Of a stretch of DNA of 19,636 bases, positions 1-8,728 are shown one piece after another. The stretch is taken from NCBI GenBank assembly GCA_900549375.1, contig URNY01000035.1, forward strand, positions 1 through 19,636. The letters are read 5' to 3'. A program made the translations under genes and the position numbers. This DNA is from an uncultured Bacteroidales bacterium (GTDB taxonomy: Bacteria > Bacteroidota > Bacteroidia > Bacteroidales > Muribaculaceae). Each line of letters starts with the position of its first letter. The first letter of the stretch is position 1. The notes beneath the pieces are model-generated. The model ran no database searches and was not told the DNA's origin. It was given only the letters and a program-made list of their open reading frames with translations.

Positions 1-861
1 GTCGAGCGCCTCGCCGAAAGCCACGGCCTTGGCTGCAATGACGTGTTCGAGGGGACCGCCCTGAACGCCCGGGAATACGGCAGAGTCGAGCAAAGCCGAC
101 ATCTTCTTGATCTCACCCTTCGGTGTCTTTTTGGCCCAGGGATTATCGAAATCCTTGCCCATGAGGATGAGACCTCCGCGAGGACCGCGCAGCGTCTTAT
201 GGGTTGTGGTCGTCACGATATGCGCGTGCTTTACGGGGTTTTCGAGCAGACCGGCGGCGATAAGACCGGCCGGGTGAGCCATGTCGACCATAAATATGGC
301 GCCTATTTCATCGGCAAGCTTGCGGATGCGGGCATAATCCCATTCGCGGCTATAAGCGCTTGCGCCGGCAATTATGAGTTTGGGGCGTTCGGCACGTGCT
401 TTCTCCTCCATCTCCTCATAATTCACGCGGCCGTCTTCAATGCGGACGGTATAGCTGATGGGGTTGAACATCAGCCCGGAGAAATTCACGGGGCTTCCAT
501 GGCTCAGATGGCCGCCGTGGCTAAGATCCATGCCCATGAATTTGTCGCCCGGCTGAAGGCATGCCATGAAAACGGCCATGTTAGCCTGAGCGCCGCTGTG
601 CGGCTGAACGTTTGCCCATTCAGCGTCGAATAGTTTTTTAGCTCTTTCAATGGCGAGGTTCTCAGCCTCGTCCACGATCTGGCAACCTCCGTAATAACGG
701 TGTGCCGGATAGCCTTCGGCATACTTGTTGGTAAGACATGATCCCATGGCGCGCATCACTTCGTCGCTCACGAAATTCTCGCTTGCAATCAGTTCGATAC
801 CTCTGCGCTGGCGAAGGTGCTCGCGGTCGATAATGTCAAAAATCCGGTTGTCTCTTTTCAT
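1..861 (-). CDS. glyA: Serine hydroxymethyltransferase, 3' end cut by window edge
   Basis: PLP-dependent enzyme that interconverts serine plus tetrahydrofolate with glycine plus methylene-tetrahydrofolate, the main cytosolic source of one-carbon units. The 287 visible codons start at ATG 859-861 (MKRDNRIFD) and run off the window at base 1 without a stop. The family is normally about 415-430 residues, so roughly two thirds is present. Hallmarks: IASENF at 25-30, YAEGYPAHRYYGG at 47-59, HSGAQAN at 88-94, and the PLP-lysine segment TTTTHKTLRGPRGG with Schiff-base lysine K222. The start lies 55 bases beyond the nqrF stop on the same strand and no terminator is visible between them, so read-through from the nqr operon is possible. 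I saw no convincing promoter of its own in that gap. Identification is secure; the missing C-terminus cannot be judged. Confidence 0.97.
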   Translation of the reverse strand, partial: MKRDNRIFDIIDREHLRQRRGIELIASENFVSDEVMRAMGSCLTNKYAEGYPAHRYYGGCQIVDEAENLAIERAKKLFDAEWANVQPHSGAQANMAVFMACLQPGDKFMGMDLSHGGHLSHGSPVNFSGLMFNPISYTVRIEDGRVNYEEMEEKARAERPKLIIAGASAYSREWDYARIRKLADEIGAIFMVDMAHPAGLIAAGLLENPVKHAHIVTTTTHKTLRGPRGGLILMGKDFDNPWAKKTPKGEIKKMSALLDSAVFPGVQGGPLEHVIAAKAVAFGEALD

Positions 862-916
862 GATATTATTGGTTGATAATTGTGTGATTCATACAATTTA
901 AAGGAATATCAGAGTC

Positions 917-2209
917 TTATCCTCCGAAGTTGTCGTAATGGATGCTTTCCGGTTCGACACCGAGGTTATAGAGCATATTGTTGACGGCATTGCTCATCGG
1001 GCCGGGGCCGCACATATAATATTCGATATCCTCGGGAGCCTCATGATTCTTGAGATAAGTATCATACATCACCTCATGCACGAATCCCGGAGTATACTTC
1101 ACGCCGGCGGCATCGGCCGCCGGATCCGGACGGTCGAGAGCGAGGTGGAAGCTGAAATTCGGGAATTCTTTTTCCAACTCCAGGAAATCCTGAAGATAGA
1201 ACACCTCGTTGAGGGCACGTGCTCCATAGAAATAGCTCATCTTGCGGTCGGTGGTGTGCAGAGTTTTCGTCATCCACATGATCTGTGCGCGGAGAGGAGC
1301 CATTCCCGCGCCGCCGCCTACCCAGATCATCTCCGCTTTGGAGTCGACGATAGGGTGGAAGTCTCCGTAAGGGCCGCTCATCAGCACCTTGTCGCCCGGC
1401 TTGAGCGAGAAAATGAACGAGGATGCGATGCCAGAGGGAACATCCTGAAATCCTACCTGAGGTTTCGGTTTGAAAGGAGGAGTGGCAATTCTGACAGTCA
1501 GCATTATCCTGTCGCCCTCTTCCGGATAGTTGGCCATAGAATATGCGCGGACGGTTTCTTCGTCGTTTTTGGCCTTGAGGGTGAACAAACCGAACTTCTC
1601 CCATGCAGGAAGATATTCTTCGCCTATAAGATTCTTGTCGATATCCTTATCATAATCCATCGAATAGCGTGGGATACGAATCTGGGCGTAGGAACCGGGG
1701 ATGAAGTTCATGTGTTCCCCTTCGGGGAGGCGAACGATGAATTCCTTGATGAATGTAGCCACATTCTTGTTTGAAATCACCTCGCATTCCCATTCCTTGA
1801 CATCGAGTGCGGATTCGGAGACCTTGATCTCCATATCGCTCTTCACCTTGACCTGACAGCCGAGACGCCAGTTGTCCTTTATCTGTCGGCGCGTGAAATG
1901 CACGGCTTCGGTGGGTAGCATATCGCCACCTCCGGAAATCACCTGCACCTTGCACTGTCCGCAGCTACCCTTGCCGCCGCAGGCCGAAGAGAGGTGCACT
2001 CCGTTTTCGCCAAGCGTGGAGAGGAGGCTTTTGCCTGCCTGAGCGTGGAGCATCTTCTGCCCCTCATTGATCGAGATTGTGACTTCGCCGCTATTCACGA
2101 GCCAGCGCTTGGCGATGAGAAGCACAATTACCAATACAAGGACAATCACAAGAAATATCAATGAGGCCGCAACCACATTGTTCCATTGGATTATATTGAG
2201 TAGATTCAT
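917..2209 (-). CDS. nqrF: Na+-translocating NADH:quinone reductase subunit F
   Basis: Electron-entry subunit of the Na+-NQR complex: it oxidises NADH through FAD and passes electrons to a 2Fe-2S cluster. The 430 residues hold, in order: one N-terminal membrane helix (about 13-33), a plant-type ferredoxin domain with cluster ligands C77, C83, C86 and C118, a ferredoxin-reductase FAD domain with RAYSMAN at 221-227, and an NADH-binding domain with GGGAGMAP at 298-305 and MCGPGPM at 399-405. The chain ends in the aromatic-Gly-Gly tail FGG. It is the last nqr gene, 5 bases after nqrE, and glyA follows. It is full length; all cofactor motifs are intact. Long open frames on the opposite strand here are shadows. 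Confidence 0.98.
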   Translation of the reverse strand: MNLLNIIQWNNVVAASLIFLVIVLVLVIVLLIAKRWLVNSGEVTISINEGQKMLHAQAGKSLLSTLGENGVHLSSACGGKGSCGQCKVQVISGGGDMLPTEAVHFTRRQIKDNWRLGCQVKVKSDMEIKVSESALDVKEWECEVISNKNVATFIKEFIVRLPEGEHMNFIPGSYAQIRIPRYSMDYDKDIDKNLIGEEYLPAWEKFGLFTLKAKNDEETVRAYSMANYPEEGDRIMLTVRIATPPFKPKPQVGFQDVPSGIASSFIFSLKPGDKVLMSGPYGDFHPIVDSKAEMIWVGGGAGMAPLRAQIMWMTKTLHTTDRKMSYFYGARALNEVFYLQDFLELEKEFPNFSFHLALDRPDPAADAAGVKYTPGFVHEVMYDTYLKNHEAPEDIEYYMCGPGPMSNAVNNMLYNLGVEPESIHYDNFGG

Positions 2210-2214
2210 TGCTT

Positions 2215-2829
2215 TTAGAGTTTAATACCCAGGAAGCTCATGAAAGCGATTCCCATGAGGCCGGTGATGATGAAAGTGATACCGATGCCGCGCAGAGGTT
2301 TGGGCACGTTGCTATAGTCGAGGCGCTCGCGGATGGCGGCCAGACAGGTGATTGCCAGAAGCCAGCCGATTCCGGAGCCGACACCATAGACAGTGGCGGT
2401 CCAGGCGTTTGCAAAATCGCGCTGCTGCATGAAGAGCACCGCTCCGAGGATGGCGCAGTTCACGGCGATAAGCGGCAGGAATATACCCAATGAATTATAG
2501 AGTGAAGGGGAATATTTCTCAATCACCATCTCCAGGATCTGAACCAATGCGGCAATGACCGCAATGAACATTATCAATCCCAAGAACGAAAGGTCGGCCG
2601 AAGCATATTCCTTTCCGAGCCAGCTCAGAGCACCCGGCTTGAGGATATATTCATTGATAGTCCATGTGACGGGGAGGGCGATAAGCAGGACGAATGTAAC
2701 CGCCACGCCGAGGCCGAACGCCGTCTTGACATTTTTAGAGACGGCAAGGAATGAACACATACCGAGGAAGTATGCGAAAACCATATTGTCGACAAAAATC
2801 GACCGTATGAACAGATTCAGGTTCTCCAT
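2215..2829 (-). CDS. nqrE: Na+-NQR membrane subunit E
   Basis: Integral membrane subunit of the Na+-pumping NADH:quinone reductase, homologous to RnfA. The 204 residues form about six hydrophobic helices. C25 (in FLGMCSFLAV) and C125 (in LIAVNCAILGA) fit the two NqrE cysteines that, with two from NqrD, hold the intramembrane iron centre in the Vibrio enzyme. It starts 14 bases after nqrD and ends 5 bases before nqrF, so it is clearly operonic. Length is normal and nothing is unusual. Confidence 0.97.
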   Translation of the reverse strand: MENLNLFIRSIFVDNMVFAYFLGMCSFLAVSKNVKTAFGLGVAVTFVLLIALPVTWTINEYILKPGALSWLGKEYASADLSFLGLIMFIAVIAALVQILEMVIEKYSPSLYNSLGIFLPLIAVNCAILGAVLFMQQRDFANAWTATVYGVGSGIGWLLAITCLAAIRERLDYSNVPKPLRGIGITFIITGLMGIAFMSFLGIKL

Positions 2830-2843
2830 ATTAGTTTAGCGGT

Positions 2844-3464
2844 TTATTCTTGAAGGTCTTTGTTTTTTGCGCGGTGAGCCCAGATGATGCATCCGACAAC
2901 GATCAGAGCCATCGGAGGGAGAATCATCATGCCGTTGTTCATATATCCGGCCTGATACCAGGACTGCGGGATAATGCTGAATCCGAACAGCGTTCCGCTT
3001 CCGAGCAATTCGCGGAAGAATGAGACGATGATGAGGATGATGCCATATCCGAGGCCGTTGCCGATGCCATCGAGGAAAGCGGGCCACGGGCGGTTGTTGA
3101 GGGCGAAAGCCTCGAGACGTCCCATGATAATACAGTTGGTGATGATAAGACCGATGAACACCGAGAGAGCCTTGCTTATCTCATAGTTCCATGCCTTGAG
3201 CACCTGGTCCACAATCACCACGAGCGCGGCCACGACCACAAGCTGGACGATGATACGGATTGAGGTAGGAATCGTTTTCCGCAAAAGGGAGATGATGACA
3301 TTTGCCAGTGCGAGCACTGCGGTCACGGATATTGTCATCACAATAGCCGGTTCCATCTTGGCTGTAACGGCCAGAGCGGAACATATACCCAACACCTGGA
3401 CAATTACAGGATTATCCTTCGATAGAGGATTTATGAGGGGGATGAATGTTTTCTTAAGATTCAT
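2844..3464 (-). CDS. nqrD: Na+-NQR membrane subunit D
   Basis: Membrane subunit paired with NqrE and homologous to RnfE. The 206 residues form about six membrane helices. C28 (QVLGICSALAV) and C110 (IGLIITNCIIMGR) match the expected inverted-topology pair of iron-centre ligands. Its ATG overlaps the nqrC stop as ATGA (3461-3464), a classic translational-coupling arrangement that keeps subunit stoichiometry. Length is normal for the family. Confidence 0.97.
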   Translation of the reverse strand: MNLKKTFIPLINPLSKDNPVIVQVLGICSALAVTAKMEPAIVMTISVTAVLALANVIISLLRKTIPTSIRIIVQLVVVAALVVIVDQVLKAWNYEISKALSVFIGLIITNCIIMGRLEAFALNNRPWPAFLDGIGNGLGYGIILIIVSFFRELLGSGTLFGFSIIPQSWYQAGYMNNGMMILPPMALIVVGCIIWAHRAKNKDLQE

Positions 3465-4177
3465 TTCGCAGTCTCTTTAAGATTTTTGAAAAATGCGGAA
3501 TAGGGTTCAAGTGAGTTCCAGAGCATTTTCTGGACGCCCTGGCTGGTGATCGTGCCGCCGCTGATGGCGTGAACGAAAGAGCCTTGGGCGGGTTCCTGCC
3601 CGGCCTTGACAACTTTCACCGACTGGAAAGTTCCGTCTTGGTTGAATATGTCTTTACCTTTGAATTGATCGCTGAAGGCAGGTTTCTCTATTTCCGCGCC
3701 GAGTCCCGGAGTCTCGCCCTGGTGGGCGAAGTATGCGCCATAGATAGTGTCGCCGTTGGCATCAAATGCCACATATCCCCAGATCGGACCCCAGAGTCCG
3801 GCGCCATAGACGGGCACGATATATTTAGTGCCGGCTTCCGTGGAGCATTCAAAGACGGGGAGAAGCCGCTGATCCGGAGCCTTCTTGACTTCCGAGCTGA
3901 TGTTCACGCTGAACGGATCGACATCGGTCGAAGCTTTCTCTCCTTTGTCGTTGACGATATAAGATGCCTTGATGTGTTCGGCATAGAGGTCGCCGACGCT
4001 TTCACCATCGGAGGGGACGATCAGGGCCGCGGCGAGAATCTGGCGTTTGGTATCGTTTTCGATGTTTTCCACCTGTTTGGGGCGTAGTGCCTGATAGACC
4101 ACGGAAAGAGTGACTCCCACAAGCACGACCAGTACGATGGAGTATATTATTGTATACACATTGCTTTGTCTGTTCAT
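3461..4177 (-). CDS. nqrC: Na+-NQR subunit C, FMN-bearing
   Basis: Subunit with one N-terminal membrane helix (about 8-28) and a periplasmic FMN-binding domain. In characterised NqrC an ApbE-type transferase attaches FMN to the last Thr of a D-x-x-S/T-G-A-T motif. Here the matching segment reads VHAISGGTITSQG (202-214), with acceptor T209. The Asp position is His (H203) and the Ala is Gly, a variation described separately. HQGETPGLGAEI at 152-163 is another conserved family block. It follows nqrB by 11 bases and its stop overlaps the nqrD start. At 238 residues it is slightly shorter than gammaproteobacterial NqrC. No apbE gene is in the window. Confidence 0.96.
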   Translation of the reverse strand: MNRQSNVYTIIYSIVLVVLVGVTLSVVYQALRPKQVENIENDTKRQILAAALIVPSDGESVGDLYAEHIKASYIVNDKGEKASTDVDPFSVNISSEVKKAPDQRLLPVFECSTEAGTKYIVPVYGAGLWGPIWGYVAFDANGDTIYGAYFAHQGETPGLGAEIEKPAFSDQFKGKDIFNQDGTFQSVKVVKAGQEPAQGSFVHAISGGTITSQGVQKMLWNSLEPYSAFFKNLKETAK

Positions 4178-4188
4178 AGCTTGTATGA

Positions 4189-5379
4189 TTAGGAGTTTCT
4201 GATTTCAGCGCGGCGCAGGCGTCGGCGGACATTTGAATTTATCACGCAGTAGTCGATGAGGGGCGCGAAGCAGTTCATCAGCAAAACGGAGAGCATGGCT
4301 CCTTCGGGATAACCGGTGTTGTAGCAGCGGATAAGTATGGCAACCACACCGATAAGGAATCCATAGATATATTTGCCGATGTTTGTGCGGCAGGCTGTTA
4401 CAGGGTCGGTGGCCATGAACACCACGGCAAATGCGAATCCGCCGAGGCAGAGCTGTTCGAGAGGAGCTACGAACGTGACGGGGTAGAGGTCGGCGGCAAA
4501 ATTATGTGCCAGCACCGACATGAGGAATCCTCCGACAAAGGCTGAGGTGATGATTCTCCAGCTTGCAATGCCCGTGAGCAGAAGTATCACGGCTCCGATG
4601 AGGATGCAGAAAGTGGAGGTCTCGCCCCAGGATCCGGGATATAAACCGAAGAATATATCGTTGAAAGTGAGGGGATCGCCGACAACATTGGTCAATACCG
4701 TGGAGGAGTCGCCGGAAGCGAGCTGTCCGAGCGGGGTGGCGCCTGTGAAGGAATCCACGAGCGGAGCCTTTCCTGTTGAGACGAAAACGGCATCGCCGCT
4801 CATTTTCGAGGGATAGCTGAAGAAGAGGAAAGCGCGGGTAGCGAGAGCCACATTCAGGAAATTATAGCCGGTTCCGCCAAACACTTCCTTGACGAAAATC
4901 ACCGCGAATGCCGTGGCCACAGCTATCATCCAGCAGGGGGTGTCGACCGGGCATATCATCGGTATCAGGATTCCGGATACGAGAAATCCTTCCTGAATCT
5001 CATGTCCTCTCATCTGAGCCACTACGAATTCTATGCCGAGGCCGACGATGTAAGCTGTAAGAATCTGCGGCAGAACAGCGAATAGACCATAGATGAAGAG
5101 TTCGAAGAAGTTTTTATCGGTTATTCCCGCGGCTTCGAAATGCTGGTAACCGATGTTCCACATTCCGAATAGGCAACAAGGCAGGAGGGCGATCACCACA
5201 GTGATCATCGTGCGCTTGGAATCGTTGCTGTCGTGGATATGGACGCCCGAGCGCGAAGTCTCGTTCGGGGTGAACAGAAATGTATAGAAACCGTCGAACA
5301 CGGAGTGTAGTTTCTCAAACTTTCCACCCGGCTCGAATTGAGGTTTGATTCCGTCGATTTTTCTTTTTAATCCTTTCAC
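4189..5379 (-). CDS. nqrB: Na+-NQR membrane subunit B
   Basis: Large integral membrane subunit of Na+-NQR, homologous to RnfD, which carries a covalent FMN and lies on the sodium path. The 396 residues have a soluble N-terminus of about 55 residues followed by about ten helices. The flavinylation motif DSFTGAT (209-215) is canonical, with T215 as the FMN acceptor. Blocks such as GHEIQEGFLVSG (125-136) are typical. The start is 45 bases after the nqrA stop and the gene ends 11 bases before nqrC. The motif is intact here, in contrast to NqrC. Confidence 0.97.
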   Translation of the reverse strand: MKGLKRKIDGIKPQFEPGGKFEKLHSVFDGFYTFLFTPNETSRSGVHIHDSNDSKRTMITVVIALLPCCLFGMWNIGYQHFEAAGITDKNFFELFIYGLFAVLPQILTAYIVGLGIEFVVAQMRGHEIQEGFLVSGILIPMICPVDTPCWMIAVATAFAVIFVKEVFGGTGYNFLNVALATRAFLFFSYPSKMSGDAVFVSTGKAPLVDSFTGATPLGQLASGDSSTVLTNVVGDPLTFNDIFFGLYPGSWGETSTFCILIGAVILLLTGIASWRIITSAFVGGFLMSVLAHNFAADLYPVTFVAPLEQLCLGGFAFAVVFMATDPVTACRTNIGKYIYGFLIGVVAILIRCYNTGYPEGAMLSVLLMNCFAPLIDYCVINSNVRRRLRRAEIRNS

Positions 5380-5424
5380 GATATTGATGGAATAAATAAA
5401 GTTTACGTGTGGTTTTGCCGGAGG

Positions 5425-6747
5425 TCATAAAGTCTCCTTTCGGAGATAATCGAGACCATCTCTGACGATTTTCTGAAGTTCGAGTTTGGAGGTATCGACA
5501 AATTCGGGGAGAGCAAAATCTTCGGGCGCCACTTCGTAGATTCCCCTCTCCTCCATTTTCTCGATGTTGCGGGCGAGAATGGCTTTGATGAGAAATTCGG
5601 GATAAATGTCGAAGGGGAAAACCTTGTCGTATTCTCCGCTAAGAATCATGGCGCGATGGCCACCTTTGATGCGGGCGTCGAAATCAAAGGGTTTCTTCAA
5701 CCCTCTCAAAAATGCGGGGAAGGTATGCTTCACGCTGTATTTTTTAGGGTTCATCGAAGCCCAGCCCATGAATTCGTCGGAAGTGTCGCCTTCATCGATA
5801 GCGGTTATCTGTCGATAGGGGAAACGCAGGAATCCGGTTTCGGGAGAAACCTTGATTCCTGTGAGCACATTGCCTGAAATCACCCGAACGTGTTCTTCAC
5901 CGGCTATTTCTCCTTTCAACAGAGAGGCGAGGCTTGCGCCGACAAGAGTGCGCACGATATGCGGATCCTTCATGTCGGGACCGGTAAGAGCCACATCGGC
6001 TGTATAATCGATATCGCCTGTTGTGGCGAAGCGTCCTATTCTGATGGCTGTGGTGGCGTCGAGGGTCCAGACGGTCTCACCCTTGTTTACCGGTTTGATA
6101 TTTGCAATCTGGACGCCGACGTTTCCTGCGGGATGCGGACCCTTGAATTCGGTTACAACTGCAATGTCGGAATCAATGCCCGAGCCGGCAGGTACAGATA
6201 GATAGACATTTCCATGCGTAAGGGATGCGAGAGCTTTGATTCCTGCTTCGAGCATATCTTTATCTTTCCCGGCAACAAGCACAGGAGCGAGTGGGGCTGA
6301 ATCGAATGCCGTGATGAAAATATCGCGAGGTTCGGCATCGCAAGCAGGCACTATGTCGAAAGGCCGCTGGCGCATCAGCGCAAAGAGGCCCGAGAGCCTA
6401 AGCTTCTCAAGCATCGTGAAGGAAGAATCGATTGTTTCCTTCCCCTCCTCAGATCCTTTTCTGACAGAAACGAATTCTATTTTGCGGCGTTCGCCCCGGT
6501 GAATCTCCTCCACTTCTCCCGCAACCGGTGAGGTTAGTCTGAGATTTTCGCATTCTTTAGCATATAGCAAAGGGCTGCCTACCTTTACCTTGTCGCCCGG
6601 TTTGACACATACTTTCCATGTGTATCCCGGGAAGTCATCCGGAACGATGCCGAAAAGAGCTGTTGTCTTGTCTTCGGTCTCAGTTTCCGATGCTTTGCCG
6701 GGCAAAGGGATGTCGAGCCCTTTCTTGATGTTGATTGTTCTTGCCAT
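5425..6747 (-). CDS. nqrA: Na+-NQR subunit A
   Basis: Soluble cytoplasmic-side subunit of Na+-NQR that sits on NqrB near the quinone site. The 440 residues have no membrane segment. The N-terminus MARTINIKKGLDIPLPGKA and the block VKPGDKVKVGSPLLYAKE belong to the NqrA/RnfC-type biotinyl-lipoyl-like fold; LTSPVAGEVEEIHRGERRKI is the matching second half of that fold. It is the first gene of the operon. Upstream lie a promoter candidate and the terminator of the preceding TPR gene. Length is in the family range and I see nothing broken. Confidence 0.97.
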   Translation of the reverse strand: MARTINIKKGLDIPLPGKASETETEDKTTALFGIVPDDFPGYTWKVCVKPGDKVKVGSPLLYAKECENLRLTSPVAGEVEEIHRGERRKIEFVSVRKGSEEGKETIDSSFTMLEKLRLSGLFALMRQRPFDIVPACDAEPRDIFITAFDSAPLAPVLVAGKDKDMLEAGIKALASLTHGNVYLSVPAGSGIDSDIAVVTEFKGPHPAGNVGVQIANIKPVNKGETVWTLDATTAIRIGRFATTGDIDYTADVALTGPDMKDPHIVRTLVGASLASLLKGEIAGEEHVRVISGNVLTGIKVSPETGFLRFPYRQITAIDEGDTSDEFMGWASMNPKKYSVKHTFPAFLRGLKKPFDFDARIKGGHRAMILSGEYDKVFPFDIYPEFLIKAILARNIEKMEERGIYEVAPEDFALPEFVDTSKLELQKIVRDGLDYLRKETL

Positions 6748-6778
6748 GACAAGCGCAAATTGTGTTTGTTATATCATG

Positions 6779-6810
6779 CAAAAATACTAAAATTTGCAAA
6801 CTAAAGCAAA
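6779..6810 (-). promoter_or_regulatory. Bacteroidota-type promoter for the nqr operon
   Basis: Reading the minus strand, TTTG (6810-6807), a 20-base spacer and TATTTTTG (6786-6779) match the Bacteroidota -33 TTTG and -7 TAnnTTTG consensus exactly. The expected transcript start is near 6772, giving a leader of about 25 bases before the nqrA ATG. The -33 box directly abuts the T-tract of the upstream terminator. Confidence 0.65.
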
Positions 6811-6811
6811 A

Positions 6812-6849
6812 AAAAGCTTCCGTTCTCGCAATGAAGAACGGAAGCTTTT
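6812..6849 (-). terminator. Rho-independent terminator after the TPR gene
   Basis: A perfect 15-bp inverted repeat (arms 6812-6826 and 6835-6849, loop of 8 bases). Read on the minus strand, the stem runs into eight consecutive T residues. It lies about 30 bases beyond the TPR gene stop and insulates the nqr operon from upstream transcription. Confidence 0.85.
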
Positions 6850-6879
6850 ACGAATCTATGCTTTTATGCTTATATGCTC

Positions 6880-8514
6880 TTATTTTCCGAGGCCTTCTAC
6901 AAACTTGCGGTAGGCATCGTTGTTGGGATCATACTGCAGATATTTGTTGAAGTATTCTTTTGCCTGGGGAATATCCTTGATGCTGAGATAGTAGTTGCCC
7001 ATGTAGTTATACATATCCTTGGCATCGGATTTATAACGGGAGGGATCCTGACTTGCTTCGAGGAGTTCGATGGCTTTGGTATACATCGGAACAGCTGCGC
7101 TCTCAACAGTTTCTTTAGTGGCTTTCTGTTTGGCTATGTCGCCGAGGAACTTCACGGGTTTGTAGTTGTCGGGAAGAATCTCGGCTGCAAGGCCGGCATA
7201 TTTTTCGGTGTCGGCGAAGAATTTGTCGGCAACGGGCTGGTTTTCTTTGTTCTCGACTGCTGCGTAGAAAGAGAAAGTGGCCTGCTGCACATAGTCGTTA
7301 TATGAAGGTTTCTCTACTTTGGCAAGATAACCTTCGTAGGCTTTGGCGGCTCCGGTGATGTTGCCGGCATCGACATACTTCATCGCGAGATCCTTGTTGA
7401 AAGCGGCGTTGTCGGGCATTTCCTTGATACCTTCCTCAATCACGGAGATAGCCTCATCGGCACGTTTCGCTTTGGAGAGCTCATCGGCTATCAGCGTATA
7501 GTCGATTGCGGCGAACTTATTGTCGGCGGGTTTTGCGCGATGGGCGGCGAGAAGAGCCTCGGCCATGGGAAGAAGCTTGTCGGACATCGCGGGAATCTGA
7601 GCGGCATTCATGAACTGATAGCGCTGAGCCGTGAAATTGCCGGGATCCTCTGAGAGAAGCTTGCTCGCATAGTCGTAACCTTTCTGGTAGTCGCCGCCGT
7701 AGAAGAGCAGGAACGCGTAGCGGTTTTCATCCTGTTTGAAGTGGCTGGGATTCTGCACGTATTTGCCATATTCCTTGGCGGCGTTTGCATAATCCTTACC
7801 GTTATAGTATGCTATTGCGAGCTCACGCTGGCCGAGGGCCGACTGCGGATTCACTTCAAGAAGTTTGTTGAGCATGGTGATGGCGTATTCCGGATTCACC
7901 ATTGTGAAGAGGTTGGCATATTTTACGTATGCCTGAGTTGCGTTGTTGTCGGTATTTGCGGCCATCTCGTATTTTGCGCCAGCCTCGCCAAATTTTTTCT
8001 GTTCTTTGAGCTGATCGCCTTCGAAGATGTAGACTTGCGGGCTGTTGGCGTTGGTCTTGCGTGCCTTCTCTATCTTATTCGTGATCTGTTTCGCGTATAA
8101 AACAGGGTCAACGCTATCGTAAGCGCGTGCGATAGCCACATGGAGGGCCGCATCTTTCTTTGCAAGTTTTTCGGCTTGTTTGAAAGATTCCTCGGCTCCC
8201 TTTTTGTCGCCTTCCTTAAGGAGAAGGCGACCGAGTCCTACATAGTTGTAGGCATATTCGGGATTTGCGGCGATACCGTCCTGAAAATATTTTCTTGCCT
8301 GCGCCGTATTGTTTTCGTCGATTGAAACCAGACCGAGGTAGTAGTCGCTGACGGCTTTGTCTGTTCCGGGGTTGTTGAGGCTGCGGAGCAGAAGCTCTTT
8401 TGCATTTTCAAACTGGTCGGCGTTATAGTATTCGGCGCCTTCCACATGAGTTTGCGCCGTAGCGGTCAATGCAACTCCGGCGAGGCAAAATGTAAGAATT
8501 CCTTTAAACTTCAT
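6880..8514 (-). CDS. Secreted tetratricopeptide-repeat protein
   Basis: I prefer the start at 8514 (MKFKGILTFCLAGVALTATAQ) over an upstream in-frame ATG at 8604, because it opens directly with a Sec signal peptide whose cleavage would fall around ATA-Q (18-21). The upstream start would also lie inside a terminator hairpin. The mature 520-odd residues are almost wholly helical TPR-like repeats. Examples are units around 30-48, 54-85, 88-120, 229-255, 340-366, 370-398 and the clear C-terminal pair at 500-535, with small-residue/aromatic spacing such as YYLGLVSIDENN and YNYMGNYYLSIKD. No enzymatic motif is visible, and there is no lipobox, so it is probably periplasmic. Neighbours are TonB machinery and a PstS-like lipoprotein, which suggests an envelope scaffolding role; this is inference. 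Specific function is unknown. Confidence 0.9.
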   Translation of the reverse strand: MKFKGILTFCLAGVALTATAQTHVEGAEYYNADQFENAKELLLRSLNNPGTDKAVSDYYLGLVSIDENNTAQARKYFQDGIAANPEYAYNYVGLGRLLLKEGDKKGAEESFKQAEKLAKKDAALHVAIARAYDSVDPVLYAKQITNKIEKARKTNANSPQVYIFEGDQLKEQKKFGEAGAKYEMAANTDNNATQAYVKYANLFTMVNPEYAITMLNKLLEVNPQSALGQRELAIAYYNGKDYANAAKEYGKYVQNPSHFKQDENRYAFLLFYGGDYQKGYDYASKLLSEDPGNFTAQRYQFMNAAQIPAMSDKLLPMAEALLAAHRAKPADNKFAAIDYTLIADELSKAKRADEAISVIEEGIKEMPDNAAFNKDLAMKYVDAGNITGAAKAYEGYLAKVEKPSYNDYVQQATFSFYAAVENKENQPVADKFFADTEKYAGLAAEILPDNYKPVKFLGDIAKQKATKETVESAAVPMYTKAIELLEASQDPSRYKSDAKDMYNYMGNYYLSIKDIPQAKEYFNKYLQYDPNNDAYRKFVEGLGK

Positions 8515-8602
8515 GTTATTATGTTTTGATTTTATTTTTTTAATCGATGAATATTTCTGCATTCCGGCATCTATGAGTATGTCAGAAAATACACGGGATG
8601 TC

Positions 8603-8647
8603 AAAAAACTCGCTCATCTCTTAGAACAATCCTTGAGTGAGCGAGTT
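8603..8647 (-). terminator. Terminator after the PstS-like gene
   Basis: Inverted repeat AACTCGCTCA (8607-8616) with TGAGCGAGTT (8638-8647). Three inner base pairs (8618-8620 with 8635-8637) leave a 14-base apical loop. On the minus strand the stem is followed by six T residues. It lies about 80 bases past the stop at 8729, so the PstS-like and TPR genes are probably separate transcripts. Confidence 0.75.
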
Positions 8648-8728
8648 CAAAGTTACTAAATTTTCCACGTTATAACAAAAATATGCGCGGAGTATAATTT
8701 AATATATGTTAAATTCCCCGATGATCCG

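Noticed and set aside
938..1774. A 278-codon open frame on the plus strand opposite nqrF
   Set aside because: Antisense shadow of nqrF. It has no domain or signal sequence, and the minus strand encodes an intact NqrF with all cofactor motifs.
8515..8604. Upstream in-frame start for the TPR protein
   Set aside because: It would add 30 charged residues before a clear signal peptide and begin inside the terminator hairpin of the previous gene.
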